A stretch of DNA of 64,000 nt from Microbulbifer celer (GCF_020991125.1 NZ_CP087715.1:1577501-1641500); one strand, 5' to 3'. Shown: positions 43,143-55,198, counted from the first letter of the stretch. Program-made: numbers and translations. The notes: generated from the sequence alone by a model not told the origin.

Positions 43143-43727
43143 TTACCGGGTCAGTGGGCTGACTCCCGCCTTTCGAAGCATGGAGATTAATTGAATTAAT
43201 GGAAGCCCAATCAGGCTGCTGGGGTCTGAACCTTCCATTTTTTCGAATAATGCAATCCCCAGACCTTCCGCTTTAAACGAACCGGCGCAATCCAGAGGGT
43301 TGTCCAGCGCGACATAGCGCTCGATCTCTGCGTCAGTCAGGTTTCGGAAGTGTACAGAGAAGATCTCGCAAGTGGTTTGGTGGGTGCCTCTTCTGGTGTC
43401 GAGCAAGCTGACGCCGGTGTGGAAGTTTACCTGCTTTCCCGCGCACAAGCGCAGTTGTTTATAGGCGTTTTCCGTGGTGCCGGGCTTGCCCAGTATCCTG
43501 CCGTCGCACTCGGCCACTTGGTCGGAACCGATAATCAGTGCGTCGTCATGGGATGGCTGCAGCGCCTGCGCCTTCTCTGCTGCCAGGCGCGCGGCAAGCT
43601 GCTCCGGCGCTTCACCTGCAAGTCTTTCTTCATTTATATGAGGAGAGGCCGATTCGAAAGGCAGTCTCAGCCTTTCCAGCAGTTGGCGGCGATAGGGTGA
43701 GCTGGACGCTAAAATGATGCGGCGCAT
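43143..43727 (-). CDS. yceF: Maf-like nucleotide pyrophosphatase YceF
   Basis: 194 residues from the ATG at 43727, beginning MRRIILASSSPYRRQLLERL; the longer frame to 43832 has no family-like sequence. Typical YceF features: IIGSDQVAECDG, FHTGVSLLD, CAGSFKAEGLGIALFEKMEG, DPSSLIGLPL. YceF hydrolyses m7GTP and related modified nucleotides. It lies antisense between the HAD gene and yceD, as in Pseudomonas and E. coli neighbourhoods, and its start is 136 bases from yceD. Confidence 0.93.
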   Translation of the reverse strand: MRRIILASSSPYRRQLLERLRLPFESASPHINEERLAGEAPEQLAARLAAEKAQALQPSHDDALIIGSDQVAECDGRILGKPGTTENAYKQLRLCAGKQVNFHTGVSLLDTRRGTHQTTCEIFSVHFRNLTDAEIERYVALDNPLDCAGSFKAEGLGIALFEKMEGSDPSSLIGLPLIQLISMLRKAGVSPLTR

Positions 43728-43863
43728 GGTGTGGGCCCCAGTGGATATTGCTTTTTGTGCGGCCGGCTGGAGCCTGGTCCAGAACCCGGCTTTGAGGTGG
43801 CTGATAATGCGACCAATGAATTGTTTTGACAAGGCTCATATGAGTCCATAGAATTGCGCGCTT

Positions 43864-44409
43864 ATGTCGATACCCCCTCAGAAAACCGCGCTTCCGCGCC
43901 GCATTGATGCCAGAAAACTGGTGCAGCGTGAGCAGCAACTCGATGGTGTTGTGCCCTCCGAGGCGCTGCCCCGTTTGGGTGAGTCGGTGGAATCTGTCAG
44001 CGGCGACGTGGTCGTTGAGTTGACATTTTCGCGGGATCTCCAGCGCAACCAGATGGCCTCCGGGCATTTGACGCTGGATGTGAATATGCTGTGTCAGCGC
44101 TGTCTGCAGCCGGTGGCCCAGCATGTCGAAGGAGAGCTCGCCTGGGGATTTGTCTGGTCGGAAGAGCAGGGTAAGGCGTTACCCAAATCTTTGGACCCGG
44201 TGATACAGGAAGGTGACGAGCTGGACCTGTATCAGGTGTTGGAAGATGAGATTTTGCTCAATCTGCCGATGGTGGCGTTTCATGACGGAGAGTGCGTCCC
44301 GCAAGAGCACTTCCACAGTGAGGCCCCCGGGAAGGCGGCCGATGAGCAGCAGGAAAACCCCTTTAAAGTACTGGAACAGTTGAAGGGTTCGTCAAGCGGT
44401 TCAAAGTGA
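43864..44409 (+). CDS. yceD: YceD / DUF177 protein
   Basis: 181 residues. Conserved DUF177 features are MLCQRCLQPVAQHVEG and DEILLNLPMVAFHD. Its Cys pair (CQRC) may bind zinc. YceD is linked to 23S rRNA accumulation and sits immediately upstream of rpmF in most proteobacteria, as here. The pair is probably co-transcribed. Confidence 0.9.
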   Translation: MSIPPQKTALPRRIDARKLVQREQQLDGVVPSEALPRLGESVESVSGDVVVELTFSRDLQRNQMASGHLTLDVNMLCQRCLQPVAQHVEGELAWGFVWSEEQGKALPKSLDPVIQEGDELDLYQVLEDEILLNLPMVAFHDGECVPQEHFHSEAPGKAADEQQENPFKVLEQLKGSSSGSK

Positions 44410-44485
44410 CTGCTTGAAGGGTTAGGGCTCGCCGGTAGGCGCCCCGGTTCCGGTGTTAACTGTTAGTTATGTGTAGGAGCACCAA

Positions 44486-44680
44486 ATGGCTGTTCAGAAG
44501 AGCAAGAAAACCCGTTCCCGTCGCGGCATGCGTCGTTCTCACGATGCCCTGAGTGGACCGACTCTGTCCGTAGACGCGACTACTGGTGAGAAGCATCATC
44601 GCCACCACGTGACCAAAGACGGTTTTTACCGTGGCCGCAAGGTTGTTGAAGTTGGCGGCTCTTCTTCTGAAGAAGAGTAA
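44486..44680 (+). CDS. rpmF: 50S ribosomal protein L32
   Basis: 64 residues, rich in Lys and Arg: [21 protein letters not shown] at the N terminus, then [24 protein letters not shown] precedes the ATG. It is of the zinc-free (C-minus) type, as the usual CxxC pairs are absent. First or second gene of the rpmF-plsX-fab transcript. Confidence 0.97.
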   Translation: MAVQKSKKTRSRRGMRRSHDALSGPTLSVDATTGEKHHRHHVTKDGFYRGRKVVEVGGSSSEEE

Positions 44681-44683
44681 GCT

Positions 44684-45718
44684 TTGTCCAGCCAATTACG
44701 ATTGGCCGTGGATGCGATGGGCGGGGACTTAGGTCCCCGCTCTGTCGTTCCGGCCTGCGCAAGATTTATTGCCCGCTTTCCCAAAGCCGAACTGAAGCTT
44801 TTCGGCCCCCGCTCCCAACTTCAGTCCCTTCTATTAGATCAGCCTCCAGCTCTGCGTGAGCGCATGGAAATTGTGTGTTGCGAGCAGGTGATTACCCAGG
44901 AATGTAATCCGGTGCAGGCGCTACGGCGCAAGCGGGAGTCCTCTATGGCTCGCGCACTGCAGGCGGTTGCGGATGGTGAATGTGGTGCAGTGGTGACTTC
45001 CGGCAATACCGGGGCGCTGCTGGCGCTGGGGCGCAGCATTCTCGGTACTGTGCCGGGTGTGCGCAGGCCTGCGCTCGGGAAGTCCATTCCCACTGCTGAC
45101 AGCTCCTGTTTTCTGCTCGACCTCGGGGCAAATATTGACTGTACTGCCGAAGATCTGGTGCAGTTTGCGCGTCTGGGCGTAGAGGCCCAGCGTGTTTTCA
45201 GTGGGCGCGAGTCGCTCGAGGTCGCACTGCTCAACATTGGTGCTGAAGAGCACAAGGGAACGGAGGAGATTCGCCGTGCGGGTCAGCTTCTCGGTGCGGA
45301 TCCGACCATTAACTATGTCGGGTTCGTTGAGGGGCACGATATCTTTGCCGGTGTGGTGGATGTTGTCGTCTGCAATGGCCTGATGGGAAATGTGGCGATG
45401 AAATCCGCAGAAGGCGTAATACGACTTATCGGTCAAAAGACCTTCACGATCGACAAAAAGGCGCCAATTAAGCGCTTTTTTGGCCAATTAGCCATAAATC
45501 TGTTGCGAAAATGGCGTACACAGCTAGAGCCCGGTCGCTATAATGGCGCCAGCTTTTTGGGGCTCCAGGGCAACGTGATCAAAAGTCACGGTGGTGCCAG
45601 CAGCGAGGCGTTTTACCGCGCCATGCTGACTGCCCGGGAGTGTGCCGAAGCCGATCTGGCAGGGCGCCTGGATAGCGCGATGTCGGCGGTGGCACAGCGA
45701 CAGATGGGCGACGGCTGA
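44684..45718 (+). CDS. plsX: Phosphate acyltransferase PlsX
   Basis: 344 residues. It converts acyl-ACP to acyl-phosphate for PlsY in phospholipid synthesis, and is peripheral to the inner membrane. It begins with a TTG at 44684 followed by LRLAVDAMGGDLGP, three bases after the rpmF stop, so no ATG fits. Other blocks are SGNTGALLALG, FLLDLGANIDCTAEDLVQF, GLMGNVAMKSAEG and GAPFLGLQG-like ASFLGLQGNVIKSHG. In the rpmF-plsX-fabD operon. Confidence 0.96.
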   Translation: MSSQLRLAVDAMGGDLGPRSVVPACARFIARFPKAELKLFGPRSQLQSLLLDQPPALRERMEIVCCEQVITQECNPVQALRRKRESSMARALQAVADGECGAVVTSGNTGALLALGRSILGTVPGVRRPALGKSIPTADSSCFLLDLGANIDCTAEDLVQFARLGVEAQRVFSGRESLEVALLNIGAEEHKGTEEIRRAGQLLGADPTINYVGFVEGHDIFAGVVDVVVCNGLMGNVAMKSAEGVIRLIGQKTFTIDKKAPIKRFFGQLAINLLRKWRTQLEPGRYNGASFLGLQGNVIKSHGGASSEAFYRAMLTARECAEADLAGRLDSAMSAVAQRQMGDG

Positions 45719-45768
45719 TCGCCCACACGCTGAACCCAACTCCATTTTTCGGGTTTAAAGGATGTTCC

Positions 45769-46713
45769 ATGACCAATTCAACATTGGCCTTCGTATTTCC
45801 CGGCCAGGGCTCCCAGCAGATTGGTATGCTGGCGGACGCCGCCGCGGAATTTCCGCAGATCTCCTCCACCTTTGATGAAGCCTCCTCGGTTCTCGGTTAT
45901 GACCTGTGGAACCTGTGCCAGCAAGGCACTCAGGAAGAGATCAATCTCACTGAGCGCACCCAGCCTCTACTGCTGACCGCCAGTGTGGCCCTTTACCGCG
46001 CCTGGCAGGCAAAAGGTGGAGCGGCTCCGGCAATGATGGCCGGCCACAGTCTTGGTGAGTGGTCCGCACTGGTAGGTTCCGGTGTACTGGCATTTGAAGA
46101 TGCCGTTGCGCTGGTGCGCGAGCGGGGACGCTTGATGCAGCAAGCAGTGCCGGCGGGTGAGGGGGCGATGGCCGCCGTGATCGGTCTCGACGACACTGCC
46201 GTGGAGTCCGCATGTGAAGCCGCGGCCGAGGGCGACGTAGTCGCCGCGGTAAACTACAACTCCCCCGGTCAGGTGGTCATCGCTGGTAGTGCCGCTGCCG
46301 TCGAGCGCGCGATTGAAACCTGCAAGGCCGCCGGTGCCAAACGCGCGATGCCGTTACCGGTGAGCGCGCCATTCCACACTGCGCTGATGCGTCCAGCCGC
46401 AGATCAGCTCGCTCCGCAAATCGAGAGCACGGTATTTCATGCACCGGAAATCCCCGTCATTCACAATGTGCACGCCAAGCCCGAATCTGATCCGCAAGCG
46501 ATCAAGGCGCTGATGGTGGAGCAGATCTACAGCCCTGTTCGCTGGACCGCCTGTGTCCGGGCGATGGCTGGCAGTGGTATCGAGCAGCTGGTCGAGTGTG
46601 GCCCGGGCAAGGTTCTTGCCGGCCTGGCCAAGCGCATTGATCGCGGCCTGAAAGCACACAATATCGAAACACCAGCACAGCTGACTGAAGCTGTGGAAGC
46701 CACCGCGGAATAA
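45769..46713 (+). CDS. fabD: Malonyl-CoA:ACP transacylase
   Basis: 314 residues. It loads malonyl groups onto ACP. It shows FVFPGQGSQQIGMLA, GHSLGEWSAL with the catalytic Ser, the Arg in LVRERGRLMQQAVP, and PLPVSAPFHTALM with the active His. A CCGGAA-TTCCGG hairpin lies after its stop (46731-46750). Second step gene of the fab cluster, 58 bases before fabG. Confidence 0.97.
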   Translation: MTNSTLAFVFPGQGSQQIGMLADAAAEFPQISSTFDEASSVLGYDLWNLCQQGTQEEINLTERTQPLLLTASVALYRAWQAKGGAAPAMMAGHSLGEWSALVGSGVLAFEDAVALVRERGRLMQQAVPAGEGAMAAVIGLDDTAVESACEAAAEGDVVAAVNYNSPGQVVIAGSAAAVERAIETCKAAGAKRAMPLPVSAPFHTALMRPAADQLAPQIESTVFHAPEIPVIHNVHAKPESDPQAIKALMVEQIYSPVRWTACVRAMAGSGIEQLVECGPGKVLAGLAKRIDRGLKAHNIETPAQLTEAVEATAE

Positions 46714-46771
46714 CACCAACAACAACTCTGCCGGAACTCTGATATTCCGGTTGCGGTCAATGGGAGCAATT

Positions 46772-47527
46772 ATGTCTATTTCTACATCACTGGAAGGCAA
46801 GGTGGCACTGGTTACCGGCGCCAGTCGCGGTATTGGCGCTGCGATTGCCGATCTACTGGGCGCCCAGGGCGCTACTGTGGTGGGCACGGCGACAACCGAT
46901 TCTGGAGCCGAAAAAATCTCCGCCCGCTTTGCCGAGAAAGGCGTAAAAGGGGCAGGGATGGCCTTGGACGTCACTTCTGCAGATAGCCTGTCTACGGTAC
47001 TGGGGGCGATCAAAGAAGAATTTGGTGCGCCTACCATTCTGGTCAACAATGCTGGCATCACACAGGACAACCTGTTGATGCGCATGAAAGACGATGAGTG
47101 GGACTCCGTCCTGAATACAAACCTGACTGCCGTCTTCCGTGTAACCAAAGGTTGTCTGCGGGACATGACCAAAGCGCGCTGGGGGCGGATTATCAACATC
47201 AGCTCTGTGGTCGGGAGCATGGGCAATGCCGGCCAGAGCAACTACGCTGCAACCAAGGCAGGTGTCGCAGGTTTTGCGCGCTCTCTTGCGGCGGAAGTCG
47301 GCTCCCGCGGCATTACAGTCAATACGGTTGCGCCGGGATTCATCGATACGGATATGACCAAAGTGCTCCCGGAAGCCCAGCGTGAAGCGCTGCTGGGTAA
47401 GATTCCACTGGGGCGCCTGGGTGCGCCGGAAGAGATTGCCAGTGTTGTTGCTTTTTTGGCCAGTGATGCCGGTGGCTATGTAACTGGTGAGACCATTCAA
47501 GTGAATGGTGGTATGTATATGGCGTGA
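46772..47527 (+). CDS. fabG: 3-oxoacyl-ACP reductase
   Basis: 251 residues from the ATG at 46772, with GGGAGC upstream; the TTG at 46751 is in frame but lacks a binding site. The NADPH site is VTGASRGIGAAI, the SDR catalytic triad is in SSVVGS...YAATK, and the C terminus has FIDTDM and GETIQVNGGMYM. It reduces 3-oxoacyl-ACP in fatty acid elongation. Followed by a 226-base spacer that holds the acpP promoter. Confidence 0.97.
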   Translation: MSISTSLEGKVALVTGASRGIGAAIADLLGAQGATVVGTATTDSGAEKISARFAEKGVKGAGMALDVTSADSLSTVLGAIKEEFGAPTILVNNAGITQDNLLMRMKDDEWDSVLNTNLTAVFRVTKGCLRDMTKARWGRIINISSVVGSMGNAGQSNYAATKAGVAGFARSLAAEVGSRGITVNTVAPGFIDTDMTKVLPEAQREALLGKIPLGRLGAPEEIASVVAFLASDAGGYVTGETIQVNGGMYMA

Positions 47528-47607
47528 TTTTCTTTCGAGAAAGTCTGCCTAAATGATTGATTGGTAAGAATTTTTTTATCATTCAATGGTTGCTGGGAGG
47601 CGAGGCA

Positions 47608-47635
47608 TTACATCCCGAAAAAATCAGGGTACAAT
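47608..47635 (+). promoter_or_regulatory. acpP promoter
   Basis: TTACAT (47608-47613), 16-base spacer, TACAAT (47630-47635). It is 119 bases upstream of the acpP ATG. It lies in the non-coding spacer where acpP is usually expressed separately at high level. Confidence 0.6.
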
Positions 47636-47668
47636 GCCGCCTCGCATTAACCATAAGCTGTGTTAGCC

Positions 47669-47716
47669 GGTTACTGATCCGAATCTTAATGCGGATGTTT
47701 TTTTTGAGCAGTAACC
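47669..47716 (+). promoter_or_regulatory. acpP leader hairpin with internal U-run
   Basis: GGTTACTG (47669-47676) pairs with CAGTAACC (47709-47716). Inside, ATCCG and CGGAT form a second stem, followed by an unpaired run of eight T (47698-47705). The inner stem plus U-run looks like a weak terminator enclosed by an outer stem, 38 bases before the acpP ATG. A regulatory role is suggested but unproven. Confidence 0.45.
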
Positions 47717-47753
47717 ACAATAGATTTTTTTCCACTAGGAGTTAATTTGAATC

Positions 47754-47990
47754 ATGAGCAGCATTGAAGAGCGCGTAAAAAAGATCGTTGCTGAACAACT
47801 GGGCGTGAAGGAAGAAGATGTAAAACCTGAAGCATCCTTTGTTGAAGATCTGGGCGCTGACTCCCTCGACACAGTTGAGCTGGTAATGGCTTTGGAAGAG
47901 GAATTCGAAACCGAGATTCCGGACGAAGAAGCGGAAAAAATTACAACTGTTCAGCTGGCAATCGACTACATCAATCAGAACCTTGGTTGA
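47754..47990 (+). CDS. acpP: Acyl carrier protein
   Basis: 78 residues, acidic. The phosphopantetheine Ser is in [18 protein letters not shown]. The start follows ACTAGGAGTT. It carries growing acyl chains for the Fab enzymes and for PlsX. Between fabG and fabF, with its own promoter. Confidence 0.98.
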   Translation: MSSIEERVKKIVAEQLGVKEEDVKPEASFVEDLGADSLDTVELVMALEEEFETEIPDEEAEKITTVQLAIDYINQNLG

Positions 47991-48046
47991 TTTCTGCTGG
48001 GTAGTTTACAAGTAAGGGGAAAGCTTTCCCTTTACGCGTGAATCGC

Positions 48047-48085
48047 GAGAGCCGTTCTATGTTGCATAGCGCGGCTCTCCGTTTA
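48047..48085 (+). terminator. Probable acpP terminator
   Basis: GAGAGCCG (48047-48054) pairs with CGGCTCTC (48072-48079), enclosing CTATG-TTG-CATAG. It is followed by CGTTTATTTG, which is only moderately U-rich. Confidence 0.6.
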
Positions 48086-48161
48086 TTTGTACCTTACAAA
48101 AAAATGACCGCTGACAGTGATGTTGTCATCGGCATGTTGGATTGATTCGGGGGAGGCGCAA

Positions 48162-49403
48162 GTGTCGCGTAGAAGAGTAGTCATTACCGGTATGGGCACT
48201 GTAAGCCCACTGGGCAATACCCTTGAAAGCACCTGGTCCGCTCTGCTGGCAGGTAAAAGTGGCGTTGTCGATATCGACAAATTTGACGTATCGGCATTTT
48301 CAACTCGCTTTGCCGCCACTGTGAAAGATTTTGATCCGGAGCCCCAATTGCCGGCGAAAGAAGCCCGCAAGATGGACATGTTCCTGCAGTACGGTATGAG
48401 TGCGGGTATTCAGGCCTTCGAGGACAGTGGTCTTGAAGTAAATGATACCAATGCACCTCGTATCGGTGCCTGTATTGGTTCCGGAATGGGTGGCATTGCC
48501 GCCATTGAACAGAACGCAATGCTGATTGCGGAAAAAGGTCCGCGCCGCGTATCTCCTTTCTTTGTCCCAGGTGCCATCATCAACATGGTGTCCGGTAATC
48601 TGTCGATCAAATATGGAATGAAAGGACCGAACCTTTCTACTACTACCGCATGTACAACAGGCACCCACGCCATTGGCCTCGGCCTGCGTACCATTCAGTA
48701 CGGCGATGCCGATGTCATGGTTTGTGGCGGTGCCGAAATGGTCACCACGCCCGTTGGGCTGGGTGGGTTCTGCGCGGCGCGCGCATTGTCTACGCGCAAT
48801 GACGACCCTCAGGCAGCCAGTCGCCCGTGGGATGCGGATCGCGACGGGTTTGTATTGGGGGAGGGCGCTGGTGTGCTGGTGCTTGAGGAATACGAACACG
48901 CCAAGGCGCGTGGTGCGAACATTTATGCCGAGCTCACCGGGTTCGGGATGAGTGGCGATGCCCACCATATGACCTCTCCGCCGGAAGATGGCGCGGGCGC
49001 GGCGCAATCGATGCACAATGCGTTGCAGGACGCACAGCTGGAACCTGCCGCTGTGCAGTATATCAATGCGCACGGTACATCCACCCCCCTGGGCGACAAA
49101 GCGGAAATTGCCGCGGTACGTTCCGTATTTGAAGGCGCCGCAGACACTTTGGCCGTGAGCTCCACCAAGTCTATGACGGGGCACCTGCTGGGAGCGGCTG
49201 GCGCGATTGAAGCCATTTTCTCTGCGATGGCCCTGCGTGACCAGGTGGCGCCGCCCACCATCAACCTGGACAATGTCGACGAGACTTGTTCTGGCCTGAA
49301 CCTGGTGCCGCACACGGCCCAGGAAATGCAGATCGATGCGGTACTGTCCAACTCTTTCGGGTTTGGCGGTACTAATGGCTCGCTCGTCTTCAAGCGCGTC
49401 TGA
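48162..49403 (+). CDS. fabF: 3-oxoacyl-ACP synthase II
   Basis: 413 residues, exactly the length of E. coli FabF, from the GTG at 48162 with GGGGGAGG before it; the ATG at 48117 adds unrelated sequence. Catalytic Cys in [14 protein letters not shown], His in [14 protein letters not shown] and Lys/His in [14 protein letters not shown]. It elongates acyl-ACP with malonyl-ACP. First gene of fabF-pabC-mltG-tmk-holB. Confidence 0.97.
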   Translation: MSRRRVVITGMGTVSPLGNTLESTWSALLAGKSGVVDIDKFDVSAFSTRFAATVKDFDPEPQLPAKEARKMDMFLQYGMSAGIQAFEDSGLEVNDTNAPRIGACIGSGMGGIAAIEQNAMLIAEKGPRRVSPFFVPGAIINMVSGNLSIKYGMKGPNLSTTTACTTGTHAIGLGLRTIQYGDADVMVCGGAEMVTTPVGLGGFCAARALSTRNDDPQAASRPWDADRDGFVLGEGAGVLVLEEYEHAKARGANIYAELTGFGMSGDAHHMTSPPEDGAGAAQSMHNALQDAQLEPAAVQYINAHGTSTPLGDKAEIAAVRSVFEGAADTLAVSSTKSMTGHLLGAAGAIEAIFSAMALRDQVAPPTINLDNVDETCSGLNLVPHTAQEMQIDAVLSNSFGFGGTNGSLVFKRV

Positions 49404-49410
49404 TCCGATA

Positions 49411-49440
49411 GCCGCCTTCTCCTTTCAGGGGAGGGCGGCG
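49411..49440 (+). repeat. Inverted repeat between fabF and pabC
   Basis: GCCGCC (49411-49416) pairs with GGCGGC (49434-49439), enclosing a CTCC/GGAG stem. It follows the fabF stop by 8 bases. No U-run follows, so it is a stability or attenuation structure rather than a standard terminator. Confidence 0.5.
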
Positions 49441-49458
49441 CACTTTAGTATCCACTCA

Positions 49459-50253
49459 ATGCATCCCTCACCAGTTTATTACTCTGCTACCGGAATCACC
49501 GCATCGTCACTTGCGGATGCTGACTACAGCAATGGATATCTGGAAACCATGCGCTGTCAGGGCGGAGCGTTTTCCCTTTGGACCTACCACCGGGATCGGT
49601 TGCAGCGTTGCTCCGGAATTAACGAGGCAACGATCAAACGTATCGAAGCCGGTCTGGCGCAGATTGGCGTGGCGGTTAGCGCGTGGCGCAACGGTGCCCG
49701 GGTGCGTCTGCGCTATGGCAGTGTTGAGGAAATACCCCATTGGGATTTGAGTGCTTTCCCTCTGGAGAGGGAAACCCCGTGGAGTGGCGGGGTAACACTG
49801 TACCCCTGCGCGACCCATTTGGTGAGTGGTTCTGCCTCCGAATCCGGCTGTAAGCGCCTGGATCGGGCCGCCTACGAGAAGGCGTCTGCCGAGCTCCATG
49901 GCAGGGCTGCCGATTGGGAAGGGCTGTTGCTGGATACTTCGGGCGCGCTGGTGGAGACCCTCCGTTGCAACCTGCTGATGTACCGCGACGGGCAGTGGTG
50001 GACGCCGGACCTGGCTCGGTGTGGTGTCCGAGGCGTGATGCGCTCCTGGTTGCAAGACCGGATTCAACTTGGAGAAACGGAGCTCCGGCTGTGCGATCTA
50101 CATACCGCAGAAGAATTGGCACTGTGTAACAGCGTTCGAGGCGTGATTCCGGTAACCTCTGTATTTGACAGCGACTGGATACCCCGCAAAGATTTCGGGT
50201 CAGAATCTCCAGTGACTCAATTGCAGCGCCTGGTCGCGCAAGAATTGTGGTGA
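49459..50253 (+). CDS. pabC: Aminodeoxychorismate lyase
   Basis: 264 residues from the ATG at 49459; the longer frame from 49336 overlaps fabF and is not family-like. PLP-binding Lys in SGCKRLDRAAYEK; GLLLDTSGALVETLRCNLLM and CGVRGVMRSW are fold type IV features. It makes p-aminobenzoate for folate, between fabF and mltG as in E. coli and Pseudomonas. Confidence 0.93.
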   Translation: MHPSPVYYSATGITASSLADADYSNGYLETMRCQGGAFSLWTYHRDRLQRCSGINEATIKRIEAGLAQIGVAVSAWRNGARVRLRYGSVEEIPHWDLSAFPLERETPWSGGVTLYPCATHLVSGSASESGCKRLDRAAYEKASAELHGRAADWEGLLLDTSGALVETLRCNLLMYRDGQWWTPDLARCGVRGVMRSWLQDRIQLGETELRLCDLHTAEELALCNSVRGVIPVTSVFDSDWIPRKDFGSESPVTQLQRLVAQELW

Positions 50254-50254
50254 A

Positions 50255-53053
<2,799 letters not shown>

Positions 53054-53168
53054 ACACCCCGTGGAAGTCGGGGTACCGTAACGCCACAACGCAAAACAAG
53101 AAACTACACACAACAAAAAACTACGTCAGATCAGCGTAGGAACAACACAAAAGGATACGGGGTAGCGT

Positions 53169-53522
53169 ATGAAAGGCATGGGTGGCGGCGCCCGCAACGG
53201 CATTCTATCGCTGAAAATCCAGGACAAGTCGGTGCTCTACGCGGCCTACATGCCGTTTGTGAAGAATGGCGGCCTGTTTATCAGTACTGATAAGTCGTAC
53301 AGCCTGGGAGACGAAGTGTTTCTCCTGTTAAGCCTGATGGACGAACCGGAAAAGCTGCCGGTGGCCGGCAAAGTGGTCTGGATTACACCTAACGGTGCCC
53401 AGGGCAACCGCACGCCGGGTATCGGAATCCAGTTCAGTGACAAGGAAAACACCGCTCAGGCCAAGATTGAGACCCTGCTGGCGGGCTCCCTGGAATCCAG
53501 CCGCCCAACCCATACGCTCTGA
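53169..53522 (+). CDS. pilZ: PilZ-domain protein, type IV pilus type
   Basis: 117 residues. The PilZ beta-barrel shows NGGLFISTDKSYSLGDEVFLLL and VAGKVVWITPNGAQGNRTPGIGIQF. The RxxxR c-di-GMP-binding motif is missing from the N terminus, as in Pseudomonas PilZ itself (PA2960), which acts in pilus assembly with PilF and FimX rather than by binding c-di-GMP. Its position after holB matches Pseudomonas. Confidence 0.9.
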   Translation: MKGMGGGARNGILSLKIQDKSVLYAAYMPFVKNGGLFISTDKSYSLGDEVFLLLSLMDEPEKLPVAGKVVWITPNGAQGNRTPGIGIQFSDKENTAQAKIETLLAGSLESSRPTHTL

Positions 53523-53566
53523 AACTTTCTGGCGAAGTTTCTGACAGGGCTTTCTGCAGCCTGACT

Positions 53567-53598
53567 GACGGGGCAGCATCGCAAGGTGCTGCCCCGTC
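53567..53598 (+). repeat. Strong inverted repeat upstream of tatD
   Basis: A perfect 12-base stem GACGGGGCAGCA / TGCTGCCCCGTC with an 8-base loop. TATAAT (53601-53606) follows at once. It could end pilZ transcription or overlap a promoter for the tatD-type gene. No U-run. Confidence 0.65.
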
Positions 53599-53652
53599 TG
53601 TATAATTCCGTTCACATATTTCCTCACCACACGAACCGGAGGTAAAGTTCCG

Positions 53653-54429
53653 ATGTTGGTCGATTCCCATTGCCATCTCGATAGATTGAAGCTCGAACAG
53701 TTTGACGGCGGATTGAACGAAGTGCTCGATCTCGCCCGCAGCCGTGGTATCGGTAAGTTTCTCTGTGTAGGTATCAGTCTGGACAATGCAGATCGCGTGG
53801 TGGAAATCGCCGGACAACACGATGATGTGGTTTGTTCTGTCGGCGTGCACCCGCTGGACGTGGAGTCCGGGCTCGCTGATGTAGACAGGCTGATTGAGCT
53901 GTCCAAACAACCCAACGTGGTTGCACTGGGGGAAACCGGGCTGGATTACTACTACAGCACCGAAACCAAAGACGTACAAAAGCAGAGTTTCACCGCCCAC
54001 CTGCAGGCAGCGGCCAAAGCCGGGCTGCCGGTGATTGTGCACACCCGGGATGCGCGCGAGGATACGATCGAGTTGATTCGGGAGCACGGCAGCCGCGAGC
54101 ATGCCGGCGTATTGCATTGCTTTACCGAGAGCTGGGAAATGGCCAAGGCCGCCCTGGATCTCAATTACTACATATCCCTGTCAGGCATTGTGACTTTCAA
54201 GAATGCGGCAGAACTACGTGAAGTCGCCAAACAGGTCCCTCTGGATCGCTTGCTGGTCGAGACCGATTCTCCCTATCTGGCGCCAGTGCCGTATCGCGGC
54301 AAACCAAATATTCCCGCCTATGTGCGCGAGGTGGCGGAATTCATCGCCGAGTTGCGCGGGCTCGAATACGAAGAGCTGGCTGAAATCACCACCAATAACT
54401 TCCATCGATTATTCCCCCGCGCCGCTTGA
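53653..54429 (+). CDS. TatD-family metal-dependent DNase
   Basis: 258 residues. Metal-site motifs in order: LVDSHCHLDRL, ALGETGLDYYYS, VIVHTRDAREDTIEL, LHCFTESWEMAK and LLVETDSPYLAP. This is the YcfH/TatD type, thought to be a 3'-5' nuclease acting in DNA repair. It follows pilZ as in Pseudomonas (PA2959-like). Confidence 0.93.
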   Translation: MLVDSHCHLDRLKLEQFDGGLNEVLDLARSRGIGKFLCVGISLDNADRVVEIAGQHDDVVCSVGVHPLDVESGLADVDRLIELSKQPNVVALGETGLDYYYSTETKDVQKQSFTAHLQAAAKAGLPVIVHTRDAREDTIELIREHGSREHAGVLHCFTESWEMAKAALDLNYYISLSGIVTFKNAAELREVAKQVPLDRLLVETDSPYLAPVPYRGKPNIPAYVREVAEFIAELRGLEYEELAEITTNNFHRLFPRAA

Positions 54430-54477
54430 GCGCGCAGGGTTATTACAAGTCATCTAGACGATCATCAGGAATTGCTT

Positions 54478-55110
54478 ATGTTGCAACAGCAATTGCAGAC
54501 CATGCTGGCCTTGCAGGACGACATCAATACGCTCGTCAACGAAAACTGGCGTGGCCAGAATTTCCCCTGGTACCGGGCCATCTGGGTAGAGAGCGCAGAG
54601 CTGCTCGACCACTACGGCTGGAAGTGGTGGAAGAAGCAGGATCCGGAAATGGAGCAGGTGAAGCTGGAGCTGGTGGACATCTGGCACTTTGGGTTGAGCC
54701 TGGAGCTGCAACAGGGTAGTCCGGACGCAGTGGCCGCGAAAATGGAACAGCAGTTGGCTGGTGAGCAGCCTGCTGCCGGTAATTTCCGGGAAAACCTGGA
54801 GGCCTTCACGCTCAACACCCTGTCCAGCAAACAGTTCGATTTGGTCGGCTTCGCACAATTAATGACCGACTGTGAGTTGCCATTTGAGGATCTGTACCGC
54901 CGCTATGTGGGCAAGAACGTCCTCAATCGTTTCCGTCAGGACCACGGCTACAAGGAGGGGACCTACCAGAAGTTGTGGTTCGGAAAGGAAGACAACGAGC
55001 ATCTGGCGGAAATTGCAGAATCTCTGGACAGTACAGCAGAAAATTTCAGTAATCAGCTGTATTCGGCCCTGAAAACCCGCTATACGGGCTCTCAGAAGGA
55101 TTTGGCCTGA
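54478..55110 (+). CDS. dUTP diphosphatase, all-alpha dimeric type
   Basis: 210 residues from the ATG at 54478 (AGGAA at the right distance). Fold features: WRGQNFPWYRAIWVESAELLDHYGWKWW and QVKLELVDIWHF, the E-rich helical metal site of the dUTPase_2 family found in Campylobacter, trypanosomes and many marine bacteria. It turns dUTP into dUMP and so keeps uracil out of DNA. It sits 48 bases after the tatD-type gene. Confidence 0.9.
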   Translation: MLQQQLQTMLALQDDINTLVNENWRGQNFPWYRAIWVESAELLDHYGWKWWKKQDPEMEQVKLELVDIWHFGLSLELQQGSPDAVAAKMEQQLAGEQPAAGNFRENLEAFTLNTLSSKQFDLVGFAQLMTDCELPFEDLYRRYVGKNVLNRFRQDHGYKEGTYQKLWFGKEDNEHLAEIAESLDSTAENFSNQLYSALKTRYTGSQKDLA

Positions 55111-55162
55111 CCATCTGGGCCCGATTCCGACCAAAGGATAATGCAATTAATTCGCAAGGCCC

Positions 55163-55168
55163 TATAAT
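55163..55168 (+). promoter_or_regulatory. mdh promoter -10 box
   Basis: A perfect TATAAT at 55163-55168, 30 bases before the mdh GTG; the -35 (near 55140) is poor. GGAGATTAAAC precedes the start. Confidence 0.5.
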
Positions 55169-55198
55169 GCGGGCGCCTGAAAACAACGGAGATTAAAC

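Noticed and set aside
44486-45718. fabH expected between plsX and fabD
   Set aside because: Only 50 bases separate the two genes; fabH is absent here, as in Pseudomonas.
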